A program made the position numbers and the translations under genes. The notes under the pieces were generated by a model. That model was not told the origin of the DNA and ran no database searches. It saw only the letters and a program-made list of their open reading frames with translations. This document shows positions 35,961 to 45,844 of a stretch of 64,000 bases of DNA, piece after piece (position 1 is the stretch's first letter; the number at the start of each line of letters is the position of its first letter). Origin of the DNA: Microbacterium pullorum (GTDB lineage: Bacteria > Actinomycetota > Actinomycetes > Actinomycetales > Microbacteriaceae); contig NZ_JACSQP010000009.1 in NCBI RefSeq assembly GCF_014836535.1, positions 1-64,000 on the forward strand, read 5' to 3'.

Positions 35961-36153
35961 GGACGGAATTCCTGCCCCGCGCGCACCCGCGTCGCGAGTC
36001 GGTCGCTTTCGCCGCGCAGAGCAGGAATGCCGACACCCCGGGCGGCCGCCGCGAAGCGGGCGAAGCCCGCGCCGAGTGCCGTCGGAATTCCGGCGTTTCG
36101 TGCTTTGGCGGCCCGATCGTACGGCGCGCGACACCGTGTGCCTGAATTCCGAC
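35961..36153. repeat. Two diverged paired inverted repeats with GAATTC core
   Basis: GACGGAATTCCTGC (35962-35975) pairs with GCAGGAATGCCGAC (36021-36034), and GTCGGAATTCCGGC (36081-36094) pairs with GCCTGAATTCCGAC (36140-36153), each around a 45-base interior. The architecture and core match the cleaner array at 14137-14418, so this is the same family in a more degenerate state. It fills most of the gap between glmS and the arsR promoter. Confidence 0.75.
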
Positions 36154-36243
36154 ACTCCGGCCGCCTCACCGACCGCCGTCGGCGATCGTGGGCGCTCTCC
36201 CGGCTCCGCGCACGCGCACGGCGCTCACTCGGGAGCGCGAGCG

Positions 36244-36270
36244 CCGATACTCACCCGACGACGCGAATAC

Positions 36271-36277
<7 letters not shown>
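36244..36277 (-). repeat. CGAATACTCACTCG repeat overlapping the glmS stop
   Basis: CGAATACTCACTCG lies at 36264-36277, with a degenerate copy CCGATACTCACCCG at 36244-36257, again exactly 20 bases apart. Read on the glmS strand, the last glmS codons GAG TGA are the GAGTGA of the repeat, so the stop codon is part of it. Confidence 0.8.
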
Positions 36278-38124
<1,847 letters not shown>

Positions 38125-38173
38125 GCCGCCATCCTAGATCGCGGCGGCTGAACGCTTGCGCCGCGGGCGCAGG

Positions 38174-39481
38174 TCAGGGAACGCGCGGGTTGTGCCGGGT
38201 GGGGAGCTCCCCCGCGAGCACCGCGACGATGTTCGCCACCACATCGGGGTTGCCGAAGAGGTCGTCATGGGCGCAGTCACCCCCGCCGATGGGCACCGAC
38301 ACCTCGCCGCGGAGCACCTGACCGAGACCGGCGAGGTCAGCCGTGATGCGCGTCTCGCAGCGCACGACGAACACCGAGTCCGCCTGCGCGGTCGCGGACT
38401 CGCGTGAGACCAGTCCGTCACCGAACGACACCATCTGGTCGCCGACGACGAGCCGCGCCTCTCCCGCAATGGCGTGCACCTGCAGCGCATCGGGCCAAGC
38501 GGGCAGGTTCGTCAGCTCCTCCGACCCGACGTGCAGCGCACGTCCGGCTTCACCGGTGTTCGCGATCGAGGTGCGCAACCACGTCGGCAACCCGCAGCCC
38601 GACTTCGCATCGGTCGCGAGGTCGCGGTTGCACAGGTCCACCAGCGCCGGCACGATCAGCGCCCGCGCCGCCGAGCCGGCACCGACCACCGTGCCGGTGA
38701 CGAGCGACAGGGCGTCGAGCAGTTCTGCGGCATCCGATCCCAGGGAGGGCGTGCCGACCGTCACCACCTGGCCGATCAGTGCCTCGAGGTCGGGGTGAGC
38801 CGCCACCGCATAGCGCAGGGCGAGTCCACCCATCGAGTGCCCGATGACGTCGACGGGCGCGTTCGTCTCGGTGGCGAGCCGGCGGATCGCCCGCGCGAGG
38901 CCTTCGACCACGGCGGCTCCCCCCACCCAGGCGGCGGCGGTCTGGGAGTAGTCGAAGGCGTACAGCGTGGTGCCGGGCAGCGCCTCGATCCGGTCCTGCA
39001 GCGAGCGGGTCGCCTCCATCGTCTGGGCGAGCGTGGCGCCGGCAGCCGAAACCGGTCGCCGGGCGAAGGGCGATTGTGCGACACCGGGCTCGGCGTCGCC
39101 GACGGCGGGCAGTGAGGTGCTCAGCCAGCCGTGGACGAACAGCACCGCATGCTCGGCGGATGCCGCGCGTTCGGGCGCCGACAGGCTGACGAGCGACCCG
39201 CCCACCGCACCGGAATATCCCTGCGTCACCGAGAGGTCGACGGGGTTGTCGGTGGGGGTCGCGGCGTGGGAGGGCAGCGGCACACCCGAGCTGGAGAACA
39301 CGAGCACCACGACCACGGCCAGTGCCACGCGCGCCGAACGCGACAGCCCTCCGCGACGCAGCCACCGCCATGGCCTCGGACCGGTGGGTCTCGACAGCGC
39401 TGCACGGCTCGCCGACGAGTGCGGCGAGGTGAGGACACCCCGTGGCGAGGCGGCGCGACGGTCGCCGCAGCGATGCACCAT
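38174..39481 (-). CDS. Secreted alpha/beta-hydrolase (lipase-like)
   Basis: A 435-residue exported hydrolase. After about 50 basic N-terminal residues a hydrophobic signal helix (VALAVVVVLVFSSSGVPLPS) ends in SHAA. The mature domain has HAVLFVHGW (oxyanion region), the nucleophile elbow VIGHSMGGLALRYAV, and candidate acid and base residues in the C-terminal part (FGDGLVSRES, DCAHDDLF). Paired Cys residues near LCNRD and KSGCG may form a disulfide. It is probably an esterase or lipase. The ATG at 39479-39481 lacks a clear RBS; an internal start is possible. Confidence 0.8.
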   Translation of the reverse strand: MVHRCGDRRAASPRGVLTSPHSSASRAALSRPTGPRPWRWLRRGGLSRSARVALAVVVVLVFSSSGVPLPSHAATPTDNPVDLSVTQGYSGAVGGSLVSLSAPERAASAEHAVLFVHGWLSTSLPAVGDAEPGVAQSPFARRPVSAAGATLAQTMEATRSLQDRIEALPGTTLYAFDYSQTAAAWVGGAAVVEGLARAIRRLATETNAPVDVIGHSMGGLALRYAVAAHPDLEALIGQVVTVGTPSLGSDAAELLDALSLVTGTVVGAGSAARALIVPALVDLCNRDLATDAKSGCGLPTWLRTSIANTGEAGRALHVGSEELTNLPAWPDALQVHAIAGEARLVVGDQMVSFGDGLVSRESATAQADSVFVVRCETRITADLAGLGQVLRGEVSVPIGGGDCAHDDLFGNPDVVANIVAVLAGELPTRHNPRVP

Positions 39482-39575
39482 CAGCCGGTTCTCGAACGCG
39501 CGATGTTAACCCCCATATCAGTAGATTATGGCGGTAATCGCGGCGTGTCCGAAATGCGGGATCCGAGGGGGAAGC

Positions 39576-39626
39576 GGGACCCTCTCGAGTCAGCCATTTG
39601 GGGACTGATTTACTCGAGAGGGTCCC
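39576..39626. repeat. 15-bp inverted repeat with TTTGGGGA in its loop
   Basis: GGGACCCTCTCGAGT (39576-39590) and ACTCGAGAGGGTCCC (39612-39626) are perfect inverted copies around 21 bases, with CAG/CTG able to extend the stem and CATTTGGGGA unpaired at the top. It could be a terminator, an operator or a protein-binding RNA hairpin. Confidence 0.8.
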
Positions 39627-39826
39627 TCACCCGCGCACTCTCGAGCGATCCGTTGGGGACGGAGCATGCCCGAACGCCGCTTGGGGGGCAGCTGAGATTT
39701 ACGCGCAGGCGCGCCCATGCTAGCCGATGCGCCCACGAGACCACGATGCGAACCGGCCCGACCCGAGGACGGGCCGCACGCCCCGATCCCCGCCGATGGC
39801 GATCTCAGCAGGGGGGCGTCCCCCTA

Positions 39827-39855
39827 TTGGTGGACAACGGGCATCTGTGTAATAT
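39827..39855 (+). promoter_or_regulatory. Candidate promoter of the EPS operon
   Basis: TTGGTG (39827-39832) and TAATAT (39850-39855) are spaced by 17 bases. If used, transcription would begin near 39862 and give a leader of about 460 bases before the sugar transferase gene. TAATAT stands out in this GC-rich setting. Promoter activity is inferred only from sequence. Confidence 0.4.
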
Positions 39856-39955
39856 TGCCGCCGACAGGCAAGGCCTGAGGCATTTGGGGAGTCCCAGGCC
39901 ACTGAATTGTCTGTCGATCCAGGGGGCATTTGGGGACACTGTGCACCGTGGGGGG

Positions 39956-39992
39956 CGTTGTGCCGTCCGCTGTTGCAGCGCACGGCACAACG
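39956..39992 (+). other. Strong hairpin in the EPS leader
   Basis: CGTTGTGCCGT (39956-39966) pairs with ACGGCACAACG (39982-39992), and CGCTG/CAGCG (39968-39972 and 39976-39980) continue the stem after one C-C mismatch to a 3-base loop. It is followed by TGTTTG, a weak T-run, so it could act as an attenuator. Confidence 0.75.
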
Positions 39993-40088
39993 TGTTTGCG
40001 GCCCGGTGTCGCCGACGCGGATTGCCGCTTCCGCTCGCCGGAACCGTGTGCCATACTCAACCCACGCCGGCCGCCGAGAGGGGGCCGC

Positions 40089-40112
40089 GGAGTACCGAGG
40101 GGTCGGTATTCC
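40089..40112 (+). other. Second hairpin in the EPS leader
   Basis: GGAGTACCGA (40089-40098) pairs with TCGGTATTCC (40103-40112) through ten positions including one G-T pair, leaving a GGGG loop. It adds to the impression of a structured leader. Confidence 0.6.
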
Positions 40113-40319
40113 GCTTCGGACCGATGTGGGAATCGGGCCGCGACAGACACGGCGCCTATTTGGGGGAGTGCGGATTTCGGTCCGTGCTTGGGGAACGCGG
40201 GTCTCGACCCGCCTTTGGGGACACTGGGGAACGTTCATGGGGAAACGGTTCTGCACGAGCGCGCACCGTCGTGCGCTCTGCGCTTCATTCATCGCATCAA
40301 CCGGCGTCGGAACACCGCA

Positions 40320-41807
40320 ATGATCGCCGCGGCGCTGCCTCTGGAATTCGAGGCGAGTGTCCGCGCACCCCGCGTCCTGCCGCTCTTGGAGCAGCGGCTG
40401 GCGTGGCTGCGCAGACGGCGCGCGTGGACGGGGACGATCGACGTCGCGGTGATCGTGGCGGCATCAGCCGCGACCACCGCGGTGGCGGGGGCGGCGGCGT
40501 CGGGGGAGGTCGCAGCCCTCCGCCCGCAACTGCTGATCGGCTCGGCGGCGCTGGTCGCCGTGTGGATCGGTGCGCTGTTCGCACTGCGCCGCGCGGCGTA
40601 CCGCCACGGCGCGGGCCGGCGCATGGAGCTCCTCCCGGTGCTCCACTCCGCCGTCCTCGCCCTCGCGGCGCTCGCGCTGACCGCCGGCCTCACCGACTGG
40701 TCGGTCGTGCAGCCGCACGTCGTGGTGACGCTGCCGGTCGCGGTCACCGCGCTGGTCAGCGCCCGCCTGCTGCGCCAGGTGTGGCGATCCCACGGGCACA
40801 ACGCCGTGGCATTCGCCCCGCGCACCCTCATCGTGGGCGATCGGGTGGGCATCGAGCACACGATCCGCTCGCTGCGACTCGACGGTCGGCTCGGTCACAA
40901 CGTCGTGGGGACGGCGTTGGGGGACGATGGTGTCACCGAGCTGGCCGTCGATCATCTGACCTACCCGGTGCTCGGATCTCCGGGGCAGGCGGCACGGATC
41001 GCACGCGAACTCTGCGTGGACACCGTGATCATTGCGGCCGGGACGGACGATCCCGACTTCGTGCGCAGGCTCAGCTGGAGCCTGGAGGGTGCCGCGACCG
41101 ATCTTGTGCTCGCGACACGACTGACGGACGTCTCCCGTTCGCGCATCGCGTTCGAGCGCACGAACGGTCTCGCACTCACGCACGTGAGTCTGCCCCGGTT
41201 CGACCGCTCGAGCATGCGCAGCAAGCGCGCGCTCGACGTGGTCGTCGCGCTCGTCGCGCTCGTTCCGATCGCGATGATCACACCGATCATCGCCCTGCTC
41301 ATCCGGATGGACACACCGGGGGGCGCGTTCTTCCGGCAGCAGCGGATCGGGCGCGACGGGCGTGAATTCGGCATCCTCAAGTTCCGCACCATGGTCACCA
41401 CCGCCGAAGCGGACCGCTCCGCACTGGAGGCCCTGAACGAGGGCGCCGGCCCACTGTTCAAGATGAAGGCAGACCCGCGCGTGACGCGTGTGGGCGCGGT
41501 GCTGCGCCGTTTCTCGCTCGATGAGCTGCCGCAGTTCTGGAACGTGCTGAAGGGGGACATGAGCGTCGTCGGGCCGCGCCCGCCGCTGCCGACCGAGGTG
41601 AGCGACTACGACGGCACGGTGTTCCGGCGCCTCTACGTGCAACCTGGCATCACCGGCCTCTGGCAGGTGAGCGGTCGCAGCGACCTCACCTGGGAGCAGA
41701 GCGTGCGGCTGGACCTGCACTACGTCGAGAACTGGTCGCTCTCCACGGATCTCGGCATCATCGCCCGCACCGCCGGCGCGATGGTGCGCCCGAAGGGGGC
41801 GTACTGA
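40320..41807 (+). CDS. Priming sugar transferase (polyprenyl glycosylphosphotransferase)
   Basis: A 495-residue membrane enzyme that loads the first sugar phosphate onto undecaprenyl phosphate, starting repeat-unit synthesis. Four N-terminal helices (about 40-150) and a Rossmann-like central part precede the catalytic domain (about 295-495): a helix, FRQQRIGRDGREFGILKFRT, SLDELPQFWNVLKGDMSVVG with PRPPLPTE after it, and GITGLWQVSGRSDLTW. The ATG at 40320 is the first start in a frame open further upstream, and RBS support is weak. It heads the plus-strand EPS run, and its stop overlaps the next ATG. Confidence 0.93.
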   Translation: MIAAALPLEFEASVRAPRVLPLLEQRLAWLRRRRAWTGTIDVAVIVAASAATTAVAGAAASGEVAALRPQLLIGSAALVAVWIGALFALRRAAYRHGAGRRMELLPVLHSAVLALAALALTAGLTDWSVVQPHVVVTLPVAVTALVSARLLRQVWRSHGHNAVAFAPRTLIVGDRVGIEHTIRSLRLDGRLGHNVVGTALGDDGVTELAVDHLTYPVLGSPGQAARIARELCVDTVIIAAGTDDPDFVRRLSWSLEGAATDLVLATRLTDVSRSRIAFERTNGLALTHVSLPRFDRSSMRSKRALDVVVALVALVPIAMITPIIALLIRMDTPGGAFFRQQRIGRDGREFGILKFRTMVTTAEADRSALEALNEGAGPLFKMKADPRVTRVGAVLRRFSLDELPQFWNVLKGDMSVVGPRPPLPTEVSDYDGTVFRRLYVQPGITGLWQVSGRSDLTWEQSVRLDLHYVENWSLSTDLGIIARTAGAMVRPKGAY

Positions 41808-42697
41808 TGTCTCGTCCGACGCTGGCCCTGCGCCCGCAGACCCACGTTCGCCAGGTGCGGGTCGCCGCGCCACTGCCTGCTGCGGCGTCACGGCCGCTCA
41901 GCACCGAATTCACCGATGTGCCCGCACTCCTCATCGGCGGCGGCCCGGTGCACCTGACGGATGAGCTGCAGTCGCGGCGCCTCATCATGGCCGCCACCCA
42001 CGAACCATCGTTGCCGCCGCTGGCGGTCTGCTCGATCAACCTCGATCACGTCCACCACTTCGCGCGAGCCGGCGACGACTTCGGCGAGGGCGCGCCCGTG
42101 CGATGGCTGAACCTGATCGACGGCGCCCCGATCGCGCGGCAGGCCCATCGGATGACCGGGGTGTCGTATCCGCGGCTCGCGGGGAGCGACGTGATCCCCG
42201 GCATCCTCAACGACGTCGCCACCGCAGGTCTCGCCGTCGGAGTGCTCGGCGGATCGGCGGAGGTCTCGCGGGCGCTGCGCGACCGCCTCGCGACGGGTTG
42301 GCCGGGCCTGCGTTTCGCGGGGCACTGGACTCCCCCGCGCGAAGATCTGGCGGACCGGGAGCGATGTGACGCGATGGCGGCGGAGATGAAGGCCGGTGGA
42401 GTCGATGTGCTGCTGGTCTGCCTCGGCAAACCACGGCAGGAGCGGTGGATCGCCAGCTACGGCCCCCAGACCGGCGCCTCGGTGCTGCTCGCCTTCGGGG
42501 CTGTGGTCGATTTCCTCGCAGGCAGAGTTTCCCGTGCCCCGCGGTGGGTTTCCCGCGCGGGCGTGGAATGGATGTGGCGGCTCATGCTCGAGCCAAGACG
42601 GCTGGCGCACCGATACCTCGTAGAGGGACCACCGGCCTATATGGCCGTGCGCCGGTCGCACTCCTCCCCCAGAGGGCATGAGCCGACCACTCGATGA
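41807..42697 (+). CDS. WecG/TagA/CpsF family glycosyltransferase
   Basis: A 296-residue GT26 enzyme. SINLDHVHHF near residue 70, the RMTGVSYPRLAGSDVIPGIL segment, VGVLGGSAEVSRALRDRL and the signature VDVLLVCLGKPRQERWIASY followed by LAFGAVVDFLAGRVSRAPRW are diagnostic. These enzymes add the second sugar (for example ManNAc or a uronic acid) to a lipid-linked first sugar. ATG at 41807, overlapping the sugar transferase stop. The C-terminal helix EWMWRLMLEPRRLAHRY probably docks to the membrane. Confidence 0.93.
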   Translation: MSRPTLALRPQTHVRQVRVAAPLPAAASRPLSTEFTDVPALLIGGGPVHLTDELQSRRLIMAATHEPSLPPLAVCSINLDHVHHFARAGDDFGEGAPVRWLNLIDGAPIARQAHRMTGVSYPRLAGSDVIPGILNDVATAGLAVGVLGGSAEVSRALRDRLATGWPGLRFAGHWTPPREDLADRERCDAMAAEMKAGGVDVLLVCLGKPRQERWIASYGPQTGASVLLAFGAVVDFLAGRVSRAPRWVSRAGVEWMWRLMLEPRRLAHRYLVEGPPAYMAVRRSHSSPRGHEPTTR

Positions 42698-42884
42698 GTG
42701 CCCGCCCGGCTACCCAGAGGCCGGGCGGGTACTCGGCCGGGCAAGGGGACCAACACATCTGGGACGGGGAAGGCGACAGCGCTGCAGGTCCGCGAGTCGA
42801 CAAGGGGAGATCGACGGGGGCACTGCGGCACCGGCGTGAAATGGATGCCGGCGATACGGCATCCCTGAATCTGGGGATACACGA

Positions 42885-43538
42885 ATGGGGAATCGATCAC
42901 ACGCGCACGAGCGCGCCGAAGAAGGCAGGCCACGCGCCGCCGGTATGCGCTGGACGCTCGCGGGCGTCGCGCTGGTTGTGATGATCGGCGTCGGCACCTT
43001 CGCGTGGCTGGGGATGACGGCGCCCGGGGAGCGACAGGAGGCCGCCCGTCCCACGGAGGGTTCCTCCCCCGTATCAGCCACCCCCGGCCCGACGATCGGC
43101 GCGGCTCCCGCCGCCGGCAGCGAGGTACCGCCGCTGACGACGTCGGACACCCCCGCGAACCGACTGCCTGCCCTGCCCGCGCCGCGTGCACTCGTGTCGA
43201 CACCCTTGCCGGCGGACGGATTCGCCAGTGGCACGCTCGTCGCCGGCTTCCCCGTCGAGGTGGCCGGCCCCGTCCCCGGCGACGACGTGATCGACACATC
43301 GATCGCCGTCGACGACACGACAGCGCAGGTCACGCTCACAGCGCGCACCGATGCCACGGCAGAAAGCGTCCGCACCCACTATCAGCAGGCGTGGGCAGCG
43401 CTGAGCCTCACCCCAGGGGTGACGTCCGGGGCTGAGTTGACCTACTCCGACTCGTTCTCATCGGTCTCGCTCGCCTTCGGGCAGAACTCCGGCACCGGGA
43501 CCGTCTACACCGTCTACGCCGTGCTGCGGGCGGAGTGA
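42885..43538 (+). CDS. Membrane-anchored protein of unknown function in the EPS cluster
   Basis: A 217-residue protein with a short cytoplasmic N-terminus and one membrane helix (about 22-43, WTLAGVALVVMIGVGTFAWL). A Pro/Ala/Thr-rich extracytoplasmic linker follows, then a compact C-terminal domain (about 125-217, with ESVRTHYQQAWAALSLTPGV and GTVYTVYAVLRAE). I do not recognise the domain. GGGGA at 42873-42877 serves as RBS; a second ATG at residue 21 is possible. It sits 4 bases before the MFS gene, so it belongs to the same transcript and may act at the cell surface in EPS export. Confidence 0.7.
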   Translation: MGNRSHAHERAEEGRPRAAGMRWTLAGVALVVMIGVGTFAWLGMTAPGERQEAARPTEGSSPVSATPGPTIGAAPAAGSEVPPLTTSDTPANRLPALPAPRALVSTPLPADGFASGTLVAGFPVEVAGPVPGDDVIDTSIAVDDTTAQVTLTARTDATAESVRTHYQQAWAALSLTPGVTSGAELTYSDSFSSVSLAFGQNSGTGTVYTVYAVLRAE

Positions 43539-43541
43539 GGC

Positions 43542-44825
43542 GTGTACATCTCATTCCGCAACTCGCCCGTCGAAGAATCACGTCCGTCCGCGCGCAGGCG
43601 CGGCGTGCGCACGGTGTCGTCCACGGTCGTCACCCTCGGGGTCGTGTCCCTGCTCACCGACATCTCGTCGGAGTCGGTCGCGGCAGTCCTGCCGCTGTAT
43701 GTGACGGGCTATCTCGGACTCTCGATGATCGCGTTCGGAGTGCTCGACGGCCTCTACCAAGGCGTGAGTGCGTTCGTGCGCATCGCCGGCGGCCATCTCT
43801 CCGACCGCGTCGATCAGCCCAAGTGGGTCGCGTTCGGCGGGTATGCGCTGGCCGCTGTCGCCCGGGTCGGACTGCTCGTCGCAAGCGGTTTCGCCGCGAT
43901 CTCCGCGGTCGTCACGCTGGATCGCATCGGCAAGGGGATCCGCACCGCCCCCCGGGACGCCCTCATCACGGCCGCCTCGGATCCGCGACGCCTCGCCGCC
44001 TCTTTCGGCGTCCACCGCATGCTCGACAACGTGGGCGCGGCGCTCGGGCCGCTCATCGCGTTCGTGATCCTGCTGGTGATCCCCGACGGCTTCCACACCG
44101 TCTTCGTGGCGTCGCTCGCGTTCGCCGTGATCGGGGTCGTCCTGCTCGGCCTCGTGGTCCCGAACCTGCGCACCCGAGCGCACACAGCGCGCCGCGTGGC
44201 CGTCGGCGACCCGGCGCCGCAGCGCACGCCGTTCGACTGGGCGGTGGTGTGGCGCAGACCGATGCGCCGGCTCCTCGCGGCCGCCGGGATCCTCGGCCTC
44301 GTGACGATCGGTGACGGATTCGTGTACCTCGTGCTGCAGGCGCGCGGTGACTTCGCCGCACAATGGTTCCCCCTTCTTTATGTCGGCACCAATCTCGCCT
44401 TCCTCGCGTTCGCGATCCCGTTGGGTCGCCTGGCCGACCGCGTCGGCCGGGCCCGCGTCTTCGTCTTCGGGCACCTCGGGCTGCTGGCGCCTTACGTCGT
44501 CGCGACGCTCGCGATCGACGACATCGCCGCGACGCTGCTGTGCCTGGTGTTCCTCGGCGCGTTCTATGCCGCGACCGACGGCGTCCTGGCAGCTCTCGCG
44601 GCGCAGTTGACGACTCCGCAGACGCGCGGCACCGGCATCGCGGCGGCGCAGACCGTGGTCGCCGTGTCCAGATTCGGCGCCGCGGCCGCGTTCGGCGTCC
44701 TCTGGTACGCCGTCGGCCGGGAGCTGTCGTTGATGGTCGTCGCCGTGCTGCTGGTCGTCGCGATCCCGGTGGCGGCCCTGCTGCTGCGCCCACTGATGGT
44801 TCCGTCCGCCGTGGAGTCCGTATGA
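43542..44825 (+). CDS. MFS transporter in the EPS cluster
   Basis: A 427-residue, 12-helix major-facilitator protein. The first helix VVTLGVVSLLTDISSESVAA and the TLDRIGKGIRTAPRDALITA segment match the MFS subgroup with the DISSE motif found in many bacteria. GRLADRVGRARVFVFGHLG is the second motif A. The start is GTG at 43542. Its stop overlaps the next start (ATGA, 44822-44825). The substrate is unknown; the location suggests export of a precursor or relief of a by-product, but this is speculation. Confidence 0.85.
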   Translation: MYISFRNSPVEESRPSARRRGVRTVSSTVVTLGVVSLLTDISSESVAAVLPLYVTGYLGLSMIAFGVLDGLYQGVSAFVRIAGGHLSDRVDQPKWVAFGGYALAAVARVGLLVASGFAAISAVVTLDRIGKGIRTAPRDALITAASDPRRLAASFGVHRMLDNVGAALGPLIAFVILLVIPDGFHTVFVASLAFAVIGVVLLGLVVPNLRTRAHTARRVAVGDPAPQRTPFDWAVVWRRPMRRLLAAAGILGLVTIGDGFVYLVLQARGDFAAQWFPLLYVGTNLAFLAFAIPLGRLADRVGRARVFVFGHLGLLAPYVVATLAIDDIAATLLCLVFLGAFYAATDGVLAALAAQLTTPQTRGTGIAAAQTVVAVSRFGAAAAFGVLWYAVGRELSLMVVAVLLVVAIPVAALLLRPLMVPSAVESV

Positions 44826-45844
44826 ACGCTCGAATCAAATGGGCGGTCATCGCGGCAACCTCCGTCGTCGCACTGGGCGCCGCGACCGTTTTCGGCGCCG
44901 TCGCATGGGCGGGCCACGACTCGCGGCTGCAGGCGCCGAGCACGGCCGAGACCAGCACTCGGAACTGGGCGGACGGCGACCGGATCGTCTTCCGCAACAC
45001 CGCTGACGGCCAGGGCTACGGACACGTCGCCAGTGTGCCGCTGACAGATCCCGCGGGTGCACGGGCGATCACAGACACCGTGTGCGATCGCCTCGATGCG
45101 ACCGACGACACGATGTCGTGCCTGCGCTCCGTGCGCGGCATCATCCCCTCCTACACCGGCGCTCTCTACACCGACGAAGGCACAGTGACACAGCAGTGGC
45201 CGCTCTCCGGCATCCCGAGCCGAACGCGCTTGTCCGCAGACGGCTCTCTCGTCGCGTCGACGTCGTTCGTCACGGGTCACTCCTACGCGACCGTCGGGTT
45301 TTCGACCGAAACGATCATCCGCACCGCGCAGGGTGAGAGCCTGGGCAGCCTCGAGGAGTGGTCGCTGCTCATCGACGGCGTGCCGGCGGCGCCCCTGGAC
45401 CGCAACTACTGGGGCGTGACCTTCGTCGATGACACCTCTTTCTATGCCACCGTCGGTCTGACGACGAGCGGCACGACGTATCTGGTCCGCGGGGACATCC
45501 CCGCGCGCACGCTCACGACACTCGCCGAGACGGTGGAATGTCCCTCGGTGTCCCCGGACGCGACCCGGGTCGCTTTCAAACGGGTGACCGCAGGCGCAGG
45601 TCCGACGGCGCATTGGACACCTGCCGTCTACGATCTCGCCACCGGACGCGTCACGACGCTGCCCGAGCCGCGCAGCATCGACGACCAGATCGAGTGGCTC
45701 GACGACGGGACGCTGCTCTACGGGATGCCACGGGAAGGCGCGCCGGGCGCGACCGATGTCTGGTCGCTGGCCTCAGACGGCTCGCGTGAGCCGGAACTGC
45801 TCATCGAGAACGCGTGGTCCCCGTCGGTGGTGAGGGAGAAGTGA
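44822..45844 (+). CDS. Anchored TolB-like beta-propeller protein
   Basis: A 340-residue protein with an N-terminal membrane anchor (IKWAVIAATSVVALGAATVF) and an exported beta-rich domain with TolB/WD40-like blades: RIVFRNTADGQGYGHVASVP, RLSADGSLVAST, PSVSPDATRVAFKRVTAGAG and DGTLLYGMPREGAPGATDVW followed by SLASDGS. Such propellers bind proteins or glycans at the surface. Its last 44 bases overlap the convergent VanZ gene. It is co-transcribed with the MFS gene. Confidence 0.8.
   Translation: MNARIKWAVIAATSVVALGAATVFGAVAWAGHDSRLQAPSTAETSTRNWADGDRIVFRNTADGQGYGHVASVPLTDPAGARAITDTVCDRLDATDDTMSCLRSVRGIIPSYTGALYTDEGTVTQQWPLSGIPSRTRLSADGSLVASTSFVTGHSYATVGFSTETIIRTAQGESLGSLEEWSLLIDGVPAAPLDRNYWGVTFVDDTSFYATVGLTTSGTTYLVRGDIPARTLTTLAETVECPSVSPDATRVAFKRVTAGAGPTAHWTPAVYDLATGRVTTLPEPRSIDDQIEWLDDGTLLYGMPREGAPGATDVWSLASDGSREPELLIENAWSPSVVREK

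Larger units (their letters stand above)
39482..40319 (+). promoter_or_regulatory. 838-base non-coding region upstream of the EPS cluster
   Basis: No convincing gene is present. The word TTGGGG with flanking conservation recurs at 39597, 39652, 39681, 39883, 39929, 40159, 40187 and 40214; CATTTGGGGA occurs three times (39595-39604, 39881-39890, 39927-39936) and TTTGGGGACACTG twice (39929-39941, 40214-40226). Several copies fall in hairpin loops. Strong hairpins lie at 39576-39626, 39956-39992 and 40089-40112. It is likely a regulatory leader or operator region for the polysaccharide genes. Confidence 0.6.

Noticed and set aside
36125..36270. glmS ribozyme
   Set aside because: This lies downstream of glmS, not upstream, and no glmS ribozyme core was seen before the glmS start at 38124.
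39907..40323. A 138-codon plus-strand frame whose TGA overlaps the ATG of the sugar transferase
   Set aside because: The junction looks like coupling, but the protein is Arg/Trp/Gly-rich with no domain. Repeated WG pairs merely reflect the TTGGGG DNA words, and the region is better explained as a leader.
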